Origin: a virus
Direction: 5' to 3' (one strand)
Length of the DNA stretch: 47,055 nucleotides
Virus record (IMG/VR): IMGVR_UViG_3300030328_002651
Coordinates: 1 to 47,055 of that record
Shown: positions 33,629 to 42,908 of the stretch, piece by piece
How positions within the stretch are numbered: position 1 is the stretch's first letter
Layout: each line of letters starts with the position of its first letter
Translations under genes and position numbers: made by a program
Notes under the pieces: model-generated
What the model was told of the DNA's origin: nothing
Seen by the model: only the letters and a program-made list of their open reading frames with translations
The model's database searches: none

Positions 33629-33903
33629 TATTTCAACGCTATCATATTGGTTGCAGTTGTTCCTGTAGCGTCTACCCTATCAAAAACAACGGGTAATATT
33701 TGACCACTTGCTAAATTTTTAAATACAATAGCCTCACCGCTATTATTTAAGTCTAACGCAACATCTCCTCCAACACCTACATATAAAGCTTTGTATGGGG
33801 CTCCAGTTACATCAGCGCCATCATTAGGGCTAACTGCTACTGCGCTATCGTATAATAATTGATTTAGTGATTCCTTTACGGAATATTTTTGTAATTCAGC
33901 CAT
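33628..33903 (-). CDS. Hypothetical small structural protein (91 aa)
   Basis: A beta-rich, low-charge protein with Gly/Val/Asn-rich strands, without a recognised family. It lies between a connector-like protein and the fibre gene, so it could be a small head-tail joining or decoration protein. Confidence 0.6.
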   Translation of the reverse strand: MAELQKYSVKESLNQLLYDSAVAVSPNDGADVTGAPYKALYVGVGGDVALDLNNSGEAIVFKNLASGQILPVVFDRVDATGTTATNMIALK

Positions 33904-33913
33904 CTTGTTTCTC

Positions 33914-34633
33914 CTAAGCTACGACACCTTCCCGAGCTTGACTCCTCTCATGGGTGTCTTGGTTTAAAAATATTTGTAATTTTAAATTATAATCTTGAGT
34001 TAAAGACTGCTTTAAAGCAGTATATCTGTCAATGATTCCTTGTTGAGCATTTGCCAGTTCAACATCTTCGTCTGTATTAACATAAGTTTTCATCTGAGTA
34101 ATCGCATCTGAAATAAGATGATTTAAGCAATATATTGAAGCTCCAATAACAAAAAGATGATCCGCCTCTTGAGGAAAGAAAAAGCTCTCAGTGCTAGTAT
34201 TAATCACTGTTGCGGTAGCATCAGAAGCAGAAACTGGCATAATAGGAACATAGTTTACATTTCCAGATGTTTCACCTGATCCCGAATTTCCTATTATGTA
34301 TAATTTTTCATTTGTAATATAATACACAGGGTCAGTATCACTTGCTCCGTATATAGAATTTGAATCATTGTATTTAGTTTTATCCGATACGGGAATTTGT
34401 TTTGCTTGGTAATTTCCTTTATCAACCGATATTATATGAAAATCTCGCACACTAAGACCTTGCCAACTAACTGCTGCTGTCTTAGTGTATCTAGCTAAAG
34501 ATTGATGGGGCATAGCATTTATTATATCAGCTCCCGCTTGTCTAAGTCCTTGTGTTATAATATTATCATCACCAACCGTTCCTATTAAATCTTCTACTTG
34601 TATTTTGTAATTTTCTATTGAAGCGTATGCCAT
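33914..34633 (-). CDS. Head-tail connector / adaptor candidate (239 aa)
   Basis: It has a helical start, a beta-rich middle with PVYYITNEKLYIIG, and long helices from residue 150 on with FFFPQEADHLFVIGASIYCLN. This helix-strand-helix layout is common in adaptor and tail-tube proteins (T7 gp11-like) that read portal to tail. It shares one base with the upstream gene. Confidence 0.55.
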   Translation of the reverse strand: MAYASIENYKIQVEDLIGTVGDDNIITQGLRQAGADIINAMPHQSLARYTKTAAVSWQGLSVRDFHIISVDKGNYQAKQIPVSDKTKYNDSNSIYGASDTDPVYYITNEKLYIIGNSGSGETSGNVNYVPIMPVSASDATATVINTSTESFFFPQEADHLFVIGASIYCLNHLISDAITQMKTYVNTDEDVELANAQQGIIDRYTALKQSLTQDYNLKLQIFLNQDTHERSQAREGVVA

Positions 34634-35046
34634 TAAAAATCATACCCCTTTACCGAATAAGCACCCGATCTTTCTCTGTTTGCATTTTTCTTAGCTTCGT
34701 TAACCATCTCTCTATAAAGTCTTCTAAAGTACATGGCTTGATTTAAGCCTTTACCTTCGGGTACTTTTTCATATCCTTTAGCAATAGCATAATAAGTTAT
34801 AGCTTCGTGGAATTCTTCAGGAATGCTTGGAGACTCTGTGTACCCTATAGCACTTGTAGATGTATCTGATTTTGCAAGTCCCTCTTCCGAAACAACAGCG
34901 TGTATATAAACAAATTTGCCCACATCAGATGATGATATAGCGGAATATTTTGTACCATCAGTATTTTCAGTTCTTTGAGCAAGTCCTAAAACTTTATTAT
35001 TAGAAATCCACCAAACTTTTTTTTCTGCATTTGTTTTATCACTCAT
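34633..35046 (-). CDS. Connector-like protein (137 aa)
   Basis: The ATG at 35046 overlaps the previous stop as TAATG; a TTG at 35052 is less likely. The central IPEEFHEAITYYAIAKGYE helix, followed by YFRRLYREMVNEAKKNANRE, is the signature-like pattern of small head-completion/adaptor proteins next to the portal in podovirus-like phages. No catalytic role is expected. Confidence 0.6.
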   Translation of the reverse strand: MSDKTNAEKKVWWISNNKVLGLAQRTENTDGTKYSAISSSDVGKFVYIHAVVSEEGLAKSDTSTSAIGYTESPSIPEEFHEAITYYAIAKGYEKVPEGKGLNQAMYFRRLYREMVNEAKKNANRERSGAYSVKGYDF

Positions 35047-35387
35047 TACCAAATTTCTCCGCCTTCTCCATCCGTTATAAGTTGTTCGTGACCATCAGTA
35101 ATCCTTGGTATTTCATATCCATCATAATCCACTCTTTCGATTTCTAAAATTCTCTCTCCATCTGAAACGCTGGGACTACCTAATTGAACAAGACCATCAA
35201 AAGCGTAAAAAACTCGAGCATTCCCCGTTTCGGTATTGCTTGCAACAGTATTCCTATATGTTTTTCTTAATATTCTAGATTTTGCAGAAAAATCTTTCAA
35301 TGCGTGGTTTAAATGAATTCGTGCTTCAGCTTGTCCCATATCGGGGTGATGTTGCTGAACCAATTCTATCATTTGTTTTTGTGTCAT
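35046..35387 (-). CDS. Small connector-like protein (113 aa)
   Basis: A helical first half (with HHPDMGQAEARIHLNHALKD) leads into a beta-rich acidic second half. Position between the decoration gene and the adaptor-like gene suggests a head-tail connection or head-closure role. The family is not recognised. Confidence 0.5.
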   Translation of the reverse strand: MTQKQMIELVQQHHPDMGQAEARIHLNHALKDFSAKSRILRKTYRNTVASNTETGNARVFYAFDGLVQLGSPSVSDGERILEIERVDYDGYEIPRITDGHEQLITDGEGGEIW

Positions 35388-35401
35388 AGTATCTCCGATA
35401 T

Positions 35402-35426
35402 TGGAGGGGCATTAAGCCCCCCCAAC
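35402..35426 (-). terminator. GC-rich hairpin between decoration and connector genes
   Basis: A strong hairpin (a GGAGGGGC side pairing with GCCCCCC across a 5-nt loop) lies directly after the decoration gene. On the minus strand it has no T tract, so it is more likely an RNA processing or partial-attenuation element that sets head protein levels. Confidence 0.45.
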
Positions 35427-35442
35427 ACGTTTTGTTTAGTTA

Positions 35443-35919
35443 TCAATCACTATCTGTGAATAATGCTGATCCATCCGAGTCTGCATCATCAGAATACACA
35501 CAACCTGAAACCATCCATTGATCAGATGTTATCTTTGTTAACTCTATCCATGAACCTACTTCACCACCAGTATCATTAAGATTAGCATCAAGGATAATAT
35601 TACAGTCATTAGCTGCTGGTAAAACTGCAAAAGCATAACCAGCTGTAGTAGATGCAAGTATTACACCTCCTACAAAATCATCACCACCAGAATCCGCAAT
35701 ATCTCCTGTCTTTATTGTATAAGCATTATCATTCGCTGTTTGAACAATAAATTTTACACTAAATCCAGTATCAACATTTGCGTCTGTTGGTAACGTAACT
35801 GTTACAGCAGAACTGCTATTCAAAGACATAATCTTACCTGAATCAGACTTTGCAAGTGTTTTATCTGCAGTAACATCTACAATACCTGCACTCGAACCAC
35901 CTAAATAAGGTCTAGCCAT
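35443..35919 (-). CDS. Head decoration/fibre protein with LGGSSAGI domain (158 aa)
   Basis: It is almost entirely one beta-rich, acidic domain, beginning LGGSSAGI at residue 6 with DSGK and a VTLPT strand. The same domain forms the C-terminal two thirds of the protein at 24334-24996. It lies directly downstream of the capsid gene, the usual place for a decoration or head-fibre protein. The shared domain may let both proteins bind the same ligand or a common trimer base. Confidence 0.6.
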   Translation of the reverse strand: MARPYLGGSSAGIVDVTADKTLAKSDSGKIMSLNSSSAVTVTLPTDANVDTGFSVKFIVQTANDNAYTIKTGDIADSGGDDFVGGVILASTTAGYAFAVLPAANDCNIILDANLNDTGGEVGSWIELTKITSDQWMVSGCVYSDDADSDGSALFTDSD

Positions 35920-35931
35920 AAATAACCTCCC

Positions 35932-37254
35932 TTACGCTGTGATTTTGAATAGCTTGTGACTTTCAATTAGAGTTACGCCAATGCCTTCATCAGACATATA
36001 CTGATCCTTTACACCATCATAAGCATTATCAGTTTTGATGTTAGCCTGAAACTTTGGTGCGCGATACTGCATCAAAGAAAGGTTTTCATCACTTACGACA
36101 AGCATATAATTGTTATAAGGACCACGCAATGCTGGAGTTGGAATCAACTGCAATGCACCATGAGGTGTTTCAAGAACTCTGTAGTTAAAACCAAGAGTAT
36201 CTCTTTGCATATTATCTAGATTTACAGTCCAACCAGAGTTCCCAGCTAATCCTGAACTACCCGCCATTTTAGACCAGTAACTCATAGCACCCATTCCGCA
36301 GAAAGCACGCTTCATACCAGCTTCAGGAACATATTGGAAAACTTTTTCCATATCATCTACAAAACTTCCATAGCTATAGCTAGCTTCAGAAATTGTAAAA
36401 CGATTTTGATCGTCACCGTCGGTGGCTCCGTGTTCTTCAATTGCTGGGATAATACCCATTGTTGCACGAAGTGCGTTAGAGCCTGCATCGGTCATACTCT
36501 CAAGACTTGAAAAAGAACCTGAAAGACCAAAAGGATTTCTTCCAAACAAGAAAGCTCTTTCTTTTTGTATCTTATGCTCTTGAGACTTAACATCACGAAG
36601 CCTTGCCAATTCTGAAGACTCACCACGTAAGGAAGCTTCTAACAAAGTTCCTGTAATTTGTAGTGGTGTTTTGAATATCTGAGTAGAATTGTAAACAACT
36701 TCTAGCTCATCTGCCCAAGCTTCAGGAGACTCAGTTCCTTCTCCGTGTGCATTTCCAACTACAACTCCAAAATCTCCATCTACAATGCCTATATCATCAG
36801 AATTATCATCTGCCGCACCTGAAAGATTTTTTAATTTAATTGTAGTTCCATCAGCGGATACAGTAGTAATAATTGCTGATCCTTTTTTGGTTGTCTTTGC
36901 TGCATTCCATACATCAACTTGATAGCCAACCCAAGATTGATGAGCTTTTGAAGCATCATCTAAATACTTGCCCATGCCTACAATGCCATCAATGTCAACT
37001 GTGCCAGACTCTGTTTTATCATCTTGAACAGTTACTGATCCATTAAAATTAAACTCTTGTTTTTGCCAAGGGTTTCTGTGTTCGAACATTTTAAATGTTG
37101 GGTCAGCTAAACCAGATACTACATTTCTATTTGAAATAGTTGTTGTAAATGGAGTTACATCTGTCCACAACTCTTTTACGACGTTAGGGCGAATATAAAA
37201 ATCTCTACGATCTGTATATAAGACACCCGAACTTCCAAGCGTTTTTGCCGCCAT
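35932..37254 (-). CDS. Major capsid protein
   Basis: At 440 residues, directly downstream of the scaffold and portal, this is the expected coat protein. It has an N-arm start (YTDRRDFYIRPNVVKELW), beta-hairpin segments near 30-70, a KEESTAL-like acidic domain and a C-terminal QFQANIKTDNAYDG stretch, consistent with an HK97 fold. The assignment rests on order and character; no single diagnostic motif. The ribosome site is GGAGAA. Confidence 0.75.
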   Translation of the reverse strand: MAAKTLGSSGVLYTDRRDFYIRPNVVKELWTDVTPFTTTISNRNVVSGLADPTFKMFEHRNPWQKQEFNFNGSVTVQDDKTESGTVDIDGIVGMGKYLDDASKAHQSWVGYQVDVWNAAKTTKKGSAIITTVSADGTTIKLKNLSGAADDNSDDIGIVDGDFGVVVGNAHGEGTESPEAWADELEVVYNSTQIFKTPLQITGTLLEASLRGESSELARLRDVKSQEHKIQKERAFLFGRNPFGLSGSFSSLESMTDAGSNALRATMGIIPAIEEHGATDGDDQNRFTISEASYSYGSFVDDMEKVFQYVPEAGMKRAFCGMGAMSYWSKMAGSSGLAGNSGWTVNLDNMQRDTLGFNYRVLETPHGALQLIPTPALRGPYNNYMLVVSDENLSLMQYRAPKFQANIKTDNAYDGVKDQYMSDEGIGVTLIESHKLFKITA

Positions 37255-37270
37255 TATCTTCTCCTAGTTT

Positions 37271-38185
37271 TTAAACTCGTTTATTTTTCATTAAACCGAG
37301 ATTAAATGAGTCTTCATCTGTGTATTGAGGTTGATTCTCTCCACCGCCAACACTTGGAGGGGGAGGAATATTTACCCGATTTTGACGATTCTTCATCATC
37401 TCAGCCTTCTGTCTCGTATCCACCTCAGCGGTACTTGGAGCATTCCTAAGCTTATCTAAAGCAACAAGATTCTCTAAAGAAATACTATCGGGAGATGAAT
37501 AATACTTGATGAACTCACCGGCTCTCTCAGGGGTATATCCATAACTATCCATTAGATTTCTCTGCATAGCCTCTCGTTGCTGAACTGCCATTGCTTGTTG
37601 TTGTTGTGCTTGTTGCGCTTGGTATTGCCTTTCGGCTTCTTGATTTCGATGTGTTTCCATATTTTCTTGGTAGCTAACCAAGTCTTCACGGTAATTATCG
37701 AGCGCATCACGATACTTAAAGCTGGCAGACTCAGGATCCATGTATGCTTCTGATGGATCATAATTGCTTGGCTTACTAGGTCTTTCGGGTTTCTTTGGTA
37801 AGCCCTGAGATTCGGGTTGCCCGGCAACCTTAGGGGAATTACCAGAGAGTGATGATGCAACATTATCGAGAATCCAAGGATTGTCCTTGATATGCTTTGC
37901 TATAGGCTCCACAGTTTCAAGTTCTTTTATCTTTTCTTCCATTCTGTTGTACTCACTCGCCTTCTGATCGTACTTACTTTGCCAATATTCGTAGCGTTGC
38001 TCTTGAGGTTCAGCCCCTTGCTCTGCTACAGGTTGCTCAGTTGCAACCCTTTCATTTCCCGCATATTGCCCCGTTTCAGGATTGAAATCTGGGCTAAACG
38101 GCTCTAGAACGTCAGTTACGTTCTCGTTAACTGCGTTGTCGTTTGTAGTTTCCCCAGCAACGACATCTTGTACTTGGTCTTCCAT
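37271..38185 (-). CDS. Scaffolding protein
   Basis: It is acidic, Pro/Gln/Glu-rich and largely predicted to be disordered or coiled coil, with a Gln-rich segment (about residues 195-215, QAQQAQQQQAMAVQQ). It lies between portal and capsid, the usual scaffold position. The ATG at 38185 has AGGAG 9 nt upstream; the in-frame ATG at 38191 is only 3 nt away from it. Such proteins guide procapsid assembly and leave before DNA packaging. Confidence 0.75.
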   Translation of the reverse strand: MEDQVQDVVAGETTNDNAVNENVTDVLEPFSPDFNPETGQYAGNERVATEQPVAEQGAEPQEQRYEYWQSKYDQKASEYNRMEEKIKELETVEPIAKHIKDNPWILDNVASSLSGNSPKVAGQPESQGLPKKPERPSKPSNYDPSEAYMDPESASFKYRDALDNYREDLVSYQENMETHRNQEAERQYQAQQAQQQQAMAVQQREAMQRNLMDSYGYTPERAGEFIKYYSSPDSISLENLVALDKLRNAPSTAEVDTRQKAEMMKNRQNRVNIPPPPSVGGGENQPQYTDEDSFNLGLMKNKRV

Positions 38186-38209
38186 TATCATCTTCTCCTT
38201 CCGATTTGT

Positions 38210-40384
38210 CTATCCGACAGCAACCGGTGTTTGAGTTTCTGCTTCTTCTTCCCGTTCCGTTTTCAGTAGGTCGTTTAATCGAGCCTCATACAATTCAACT
38301 GCTTTAGCTGTCTTGTCACTAGCTCTACCTAACTGACGTTTAAATTTTTCTATTTCGACACGTTTCTTGTCGTGAACGCTTTCACGCTCTGTAGTTTGAA
38401 GATCGCCTTTGATCTTCTTTAATTCTTCTTGGAGTTGCTGAATCATAGATTGTTGCTGTTGCATAATCGAGGTTCTTTCGAGTACGCCTTCTGTATCAGC
38501 AACTTCAGTTTGTTCTAATATCTCTATTTGGTCAATAATACCTGCTTGATAGAGTTGCATATAATAATCAAACCTTGCCCAACGGTTAGATGGCAGAGTA
38601 GAACCACTAACTACAATTAGATCGTACTTTCCTATAGTGACATCATTGACACGACCTACAATCTCACCAGTAAAATCATCATATACTGGTTTATTTAAAA
38701 CTGCCACACTTGTTCTACCATCTGGCTTCATCAATCTAACGACTTTTTCATCTGAGTATGTTTGCTGAATAAACTGAACGACAACTTTGCCTATTTGATT
38801 CAGCATTTCATCTATATCATCTAACTTTGATTTGATTCTGCGTTGGGCATATTCGTCAATAGCAACCGTTCCCTTGTATGTTTGAGGAGCGGCACTTGGA
38901 TCACCCTGTGATAATGGATGTATCCCTAGAATATGATAAATACTTGATTTAGCGTCTTCCTTGTTTTTGTAAAGTTCATTAGGTAACGGTATAGGACCCG
39001 CCACAATAGGAGTACCTAATTCAGGATCGTACTCAATGACTCCTGTTCCAGCTCTTGACCATTCTTGTTCTAACTGTTTTCTATCCATTGACCCCCTAGG
39101 AATCAATAATTTTGTATTTGTAGAACTGGATGCGTGAGCAATAATTAAAGATGTTAATTTGTTTATGTACTCTTGAATAGGCTTTACAAACCTCACATCA
39201 CTCATTGGATATGGGTTTCTGTTATGCCTATTCATAAGTGGAACAATTGGATACTCATCAATATCCATAATAGAATTATCAACGAGAAGACCGCCTATAG
39301 ATAAAATCCTTTGAATCCTATCAGTTAGTACTCGATTTAAGACAATGACACCCTCTTCAACCATTTCCATATTTGTCACGGGAGTAAGTCGTGTAGTAGA
39401 GTTTGGAATAGAACCTTCGTGTTCTTCGCCCGGCATTATTTGTGGCTGACCAGTTACAGGGTCAGGCATCATATGATAGACACCACCAGTAGCTTCATAA
39501 ATTTGCAGTAACTCAGCTACTGCTTTGTCTTCAGTTACGGGCTGAACACCTTGTGCATTTTCCATGAATATTGCAGGCTCTTGAGCAAACTCATTAAAAC
39601 CTTCCTCATTCATTATATTCTCTTCACCAGTTAAGGTATCAAGGATATGAAAATAAGGTAGCTTTACCTTCTCATAGCGATCAATGATTTCAAAATGCTT
39701 ATAATATCCGTCATCATCTTCTGTTGGTCCAATCTGTTGGTCTTGAGAACCTTCTCTAGTTGTGCTTGGATACCTATTATTAGATGATGCAGACATCATA
39801 TGCTCCATTTGATCAACTACAGAAGGGTACATTGTTTTAATCTGTTCTTCCGTGATTCTTTTTGAAACAATCATACAAGCAGAATCTCTAGCAAATGGAT
39901 CTTTTGCATTTGGGTCTAAAAATAGGTCAAGGGGATCAATGCTTTTTATCTTGATCTCACCCCGACCAAAATCAGCCATCCCGTCTACATAGGTCTGCAT
40001 GACCCCCATACCTTTTACATAGTAATCATCAACAACTTGCTTTAACTCAACACTTCCATTAGATATATCCCATATATATGCCATTATATCTGAAAATAAC
40101 CTACCAACCTTATTGTCAGAATCGTCTCTGCCAGCAGATTGAAACTTTGGTTTATTAGCTGTAAGTAGTGCTTTGGCTTGCTCTACTGCGGGATATATAA
40201 TATTATCAACAATAGGAACTTGCGAACGATCAGCTAAAACTCTTTTATGTTCACTCTTCCATTGCTGATTATTACGGAACTCATCATCTTCCATTGCTTG
40301 AGTCGCCCACATTGCTCTACCTTCGTGGTAGTTGTCAAGCAACTTTTCTGACTTGGATACTTCGGGGTGTTTTTCGTGTGCCAT
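38210..40384 (-). CDS. Portal protein (724 aa)
   Basis: This large protein follows the terminase. Its opening helices (ADRSQVPIVDNIIYPAVEQ) precede a domain with SIDPLDLFLDP, as in podovirus-type portals (P22-like size, 724 residues). A helical stem region follows, and the C-terminal 100 residues are a highly charged Gln-rich coiled coil that would form the barrel. It forms the dodecameric channel for DNA entry and exit. No clear Shine-Dalgarno is seen; a structured leader lies upstream instead. Confidence 0.8.
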   Translation of the reverse strand: MAHEKHPEVSKSEKLLDNYHEGRAMWATQAMEDDEFRNNQQWKSEHKRVLADRSQVPIVDNIIYPAVEQAKALLTANKPKFQSAGRDDSDNKVGRLFSDIMAYIWDISNGSVELKQVVDDYYVKGMGVMQTYVDGMADFGRGEIKIKSIDPLDLFLDPNAKDPFARDSACMIVSKRITEEQIKTMYPSVVDQMEHMMSASSNNRYPSTTREGSQDQQIGPTEDDDGYYKHFEIIDRYEKVKLPYFHILDTLTGEENIMNEEGFNEFAQEPAIFMENAQGVQPVTEDKAVAELLQIYEATGGVYHMMPDPVTGQPQIMPGEEHEGSIPNSTTRLTPVTNMEMVEEGVIVLNRVLTDRIQRILSIGGLLVDNSIMDIDEYPIVPLMNRHNRNPYPMSDVRFVKPIQEYINKLTSLIIAHASSSTNTKLLIPRGSMDRKQLEQEWSRAGTGVIEYDPELGTPIVAGPIPLPNELYKNKEDAKSSIYHILGIHPLSQGDPSAAPQTYKGTVAIDEYAQRRIKSKLDDIDEMLNQIGKVVVQFIQQTYSDEKVVRLMKPDGRTSVAVLNKPVYDDFTGEIVGRVNDVTIGKYDLIVVSGSTLPSNRWARFDYYMQLYQAGIIDQIEILEQTEVADTEGVLERTSIMQQQQSMIQQLQEELKKIKGDLQTTERESVHDKKRVEIEKFKRQLGRASDKTAKAVELYEARLNDLLKTEREEEAETQTPVAVG

Positions 40385-40402
40385 ATATTATTAGATAATT
40401 AT

Positions 40403-40443
40403 GGCGGTAATATTATCAAGGAGAATTTCCGATTCTCAACGCC
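40403..40443 (-). promoter_or_regulatory. Structured leader of the portal gene
   Basis: A perfect 6-bp hairpin (40421-40426 with 40432-40437, loop 5 nt) is enclosed by a GGCG/CGCC helix (40403-40406 with 40440-40443). Reading on the minus strand, it ends 18 nt before the portal ATG, which lacks a strong ribosome site. It may control portal translation, as portal must be made in limited amounts. There is no T tract. Confidence 0.45.
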
Positions 40444-40448
40444 CTACT

Positions 40449-41939
40449 TTAAACTAATTGCCAATCACTAAATACATTTCTGATTCCCCTTGTTATAAGT
40501 GGAGCATCTTCATATTTATGATGAGGCATATAAGAACCTTTATTAGCATAAAATAAACCATCTAGAATGTCATCGTGCTTCCCCCTAGGAAAAAGTAGCA
40601 ACTCATTGATTAAATCTTGCTGATCTTCCTTTAAAAACATCTTATGATTAGCAAATATAGGCTGAAGGGATTCTAAGCGGTTACTTTTAGAGGTTCTAGG
40701 ATTTTCTCTAATATTAAGACCAGGTATAAATAAATTTTCATCTCTAGAGCGTTTTAAAACATATTCTCTTAGCATCTCCTGATACCCTACAGATTCTATC
40801 CTTGTTTTCTCAGAACGGTATCGTCTGAAATTATTTACAATTGCTTCTGCTAAAGTAAGTGGCGTGGCGTGTTTTCTATAGTAGGGCAACGAATAACGAT
40901 TGTCTTCATCGTCAACGGCTAAGTTGTAGATAACAGAATAATCTGCTCCTCTTTTTACGCTTGAAGCTGGGTCAACCCCCGTAAATACATTTACAGGAAC
41001 TATTTTATCACATTTTTCACCATCTAAAGAGGTTATCCTTAAATAACTTTTCCCTTTTTTACGAAAAAACTCCCCATCGTAATGCCTAAAATCATCTGCT
41101 TTAAAGAGTTGGTCTTCATCCCCTACTATTTCACAAGCATATTCTCTATAGAACACAGATAGTCTATTAATAGATTCTAGCTCTTTTTTCTTTTCAAGAA
41201 GCTTTTCAATACTCCACCAATCCTCCCAAAGGGCAATATTCTTATCGAAATCGGGTTTAAAGGTAAGGTTTTCCCATCCGTGCATCGCTTTTAAGGTTTC
41301 TACCATACATCTTTGGTGCTGAGGAGTGCCAATTATAACAATTCTGCCTTTCATAGGGTCTAATGAAGGAACTGCACTTTGAAGAAGCCATCTTAAGTTA
41401 TTTTCCATAGCTTCAGCAGTTTTTGTATTATTTTCATCTTCGGGATCATCCACTATAATTAACGTAGGTCTCTGATTTCCAACCTTAATACCTCTTAATT
41501 GTTGCCCTGTACCCTTGCAAATGACCATAGAACCGTCTTTTAATTCTATTTCAGCCTTAGACCAGCTTCTAGCACTATGTTGCCCCCAGTAGCCAAATAT
41601 GGAGCGAAAAGACTCAGAGTAGTCCATTGTGTCCTTTAGAAGACCTAATAGTTTAACTGCGTGATCCTGTGTTCTAGACACCAATACAACCAATTTTTGC
41701 CCTTTTCCATACATTAAATGATGCAAAGGAAATATACCACCCACTATAGAAGACTTAGCGTGTCCTCTAGGTGCTACAATATTGATTTGTTTTTTATCGG
41801 GATTAAGTAAATGTTCAGCTATATCATAGTGAAACTTGGGAGAATTGACTGCAAACATATTTGACATACATATTTTGCCAAATAAGACCATATCGTGCCT
41901 CAATTTAGAGGCTATCTCTATTCTTTTGCTATCCGACAC
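40449..41939 (-). CDS. Terminase large subunit
   Basis: The ATPase domain has Walker A APRGHAKSS (residues 56-64) and a Walker B strand ending in D164-D165 (LIIVDDPED). The C-terminal RNase H-like nuclease has FTGVDPASS, with a metal-binding Asp, and a second acidic patch in GKHDDILDGL near residue 458. At 496 residues it is typical. The enzyme powers DNA packaging and cuts the concatemer. It starts at GTG 41939, overlapping the stop of the 54-residue gene by one base. Confidence 0.9.
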   Translation of the reverse strand: MSDSKRIEIASKLRHDMVLFGKICMSNMFAVNSPKFHYDIAEHLLNPDKKQINIVAPRGHAKSSIVGGIFPLHHLMYGKGQKLVVLVSRTQDHAVKLLGLLKDTMDYSESFRSIFGYWGQHSARSWSKAEIELKDGSMVICKGTGQQLRGIKVGNQRPTLIIVDDPEDENNTKTAEAMENNLRWLLQSAVPSLDPMKGRIVIIGTPQHQRCMVETLKAMHGWENLTFKPDFDKNIALWEDWWSIEKLLEKKKELESINRLSVFYREYACEIVGDEDQLFKADDFRHYDGEFFRKKGKSYLRITSLDGEKCDKIVPVNVFTGVDPASSVKRGADYSVIYNLAVDDEDNRYSLPYYRKHATPLTLAEAIVNNFRRYRSEKTRIESVGYQEMLREYVLKRSRDENLFIPGLNIRENPRTSKSNRLESLQPIFANHKMFLKEDQQDLINELLLFPRGKHDDILDGLFYANKGSYMPHHKYEDAPLITRGIRNVFSDWQLV

Positions 41940-42103
41940 TAATAATCAGAGCCAACAAGGGCATTTACGTCTGCATCAGCTACTTCTAAACCCATATCTT
42001 CAGCTACTGCCTTAAGTACGTGCATAAATGAAGATAGCTTCTCTTTATTCTTGTCGTTTGCCTTAATAACGACTGTTTTTTTAAGCTTTTTGTGATCCTT
42101 CAT
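41939..42103 (-). CDS. Small protein between terminase subunits (54 aa)
   Basis: The ATG at 42103 has AAGGA 8 nt upstream; the TAG stop shares its last base with the GTG of the large terminase. The product has a basic N-terminus followed by helices with an acidic end. It overlaps the small terminase end by 23 nt. The overlaps on both sides make a real, coupled gene likely. Function unknown. Confidence 0.6.
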   Translation of the reverse strand: MKDHKKLKKTVVIKANDKNKEKLSSFMHVLKAVAEDMGLEVADADVNALVGSDY

Positions 42104-42857
42104 AGGGTAATTCCTTCTTTTGAGACATCTTTAGACTCTTTTTTTCTTCTGTAGCAATCTGATCTAGTATCGTATTGGACATATCTATCTGCACAGTATC
42201 TGTTGTCATACTCTTTTTAGGCAACATATCGAGTATTTTAACAAATTGTTCAGCACCTCTTAACATATTTGAGGGATCTTTATTTTCTTTAGCTATTTCT
42301 ATAGCCCCTAATAACATATCTAAGACATCACCTTGGGCAATATCCCTGTCTTTTAAGGCTTTTTGTATCTCATCATCCAACATTTTCTGAATCCTCTCTG
42401 TTTTGAACAATCTCCTTGCGGTTAAATCGGGTCTTTCTTGGTCTTTCCTGTATATCTTACCTAATAAGTTCCAATCTATCTTATCGCCACTCAACATCAT
42501 TGCAGCATACGCTTTAACAACATTCTTAGTGCGAGTCTTTTTAGCTTCTTGCTCGTGCCAAGGTCTGACGCCTACTTGCGAGTACTGACCCGCACTACGA
42601 TGAGGCAGATATTCTAGCTTAGAACTATTCACCCATTGCCTCCCATAAGGAAATGTGACTTGATCTACATCCTTATACTCTTTCCGATAGATACATTCAG
42701 CTATATAACCATCATCACTAATACCGAAATCACCCTCCTTGCACTCCTTCCAAGACTTATATTCTATTTCTCTATTACTTGCTTCTTCTTTAGAGTACAC
42801 AGGGTAAGTGACACTTCGATATTCGTTCTTTTTAAATTTTCTAGTTATAAAATCCAT
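42081..42857 (-). CDS. Terminase small subunit
   Basis: The C-terminal half resembles small terminases: a helix-turn-helix region (NVVKAYAAMMLSG to KDQERPDLTARRLFKT, about residues 113-155) and an oligomerisation helix region with DVLDMLLGAIEIAKENKDPS and MLRGAEQFVKILDM. The N-terminal 90 residues are an added beta-rich domain with GDFGISDDGYIAEC, as seen in some larger small terminases. It is the first gene of the late operon proper and recognises DNA for packaging. Confidence 0.7.
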   Translation of the reverse strand: MDFITRKFKKNEYRSVTYPVYSKEEASNREIEYKSWKECKEGDFGISDDGYIAECIYRKEYKDVDQVTFPYGRQWVNSSKLEYLPHRSAGQYSQVGVRPWHEQEAKKTRTKNVVKAYAAMMLSGDKIDWNLLGKIYRKDQERPDLTARRLFKTERIQKMLDDEIQKALKDRDIAQGDVLDMLLGAIEIAKENKDPSNMLRGAEQFVKILDMLPKKSMTTDTVQIDMSNTILDQIATEEKKSLKMSQKKELPYEGSQKA

Positions 42858-42879
42858 CTAGTATAATATATATACTGAC

Positions 42880-42908
42880 TTGACAATTGTACTGTAATAG
42901 TATATTTT
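42880..42908 (+). promoter_or_regulatory. Possible -35/-10 promoter in the operator array
   Basis: TTGACA at 42880-42885 is followed after 17 nt by TATTTT (42903-42908). It points toward the plus arm, across the small minus-strand gene at 42973-43170. The -10 is poor and the region is very AT-rich, so it may be chance. It overlaps the repeated operator elements. Confidence 0.3.

Noticed and set aside
12223-42857. Assignment to the crAss-like phages because of the polymerase
   Set aside because: The genome is half the usual size and gene order follows T7-like late genes; only the polymerase core resembles that group.
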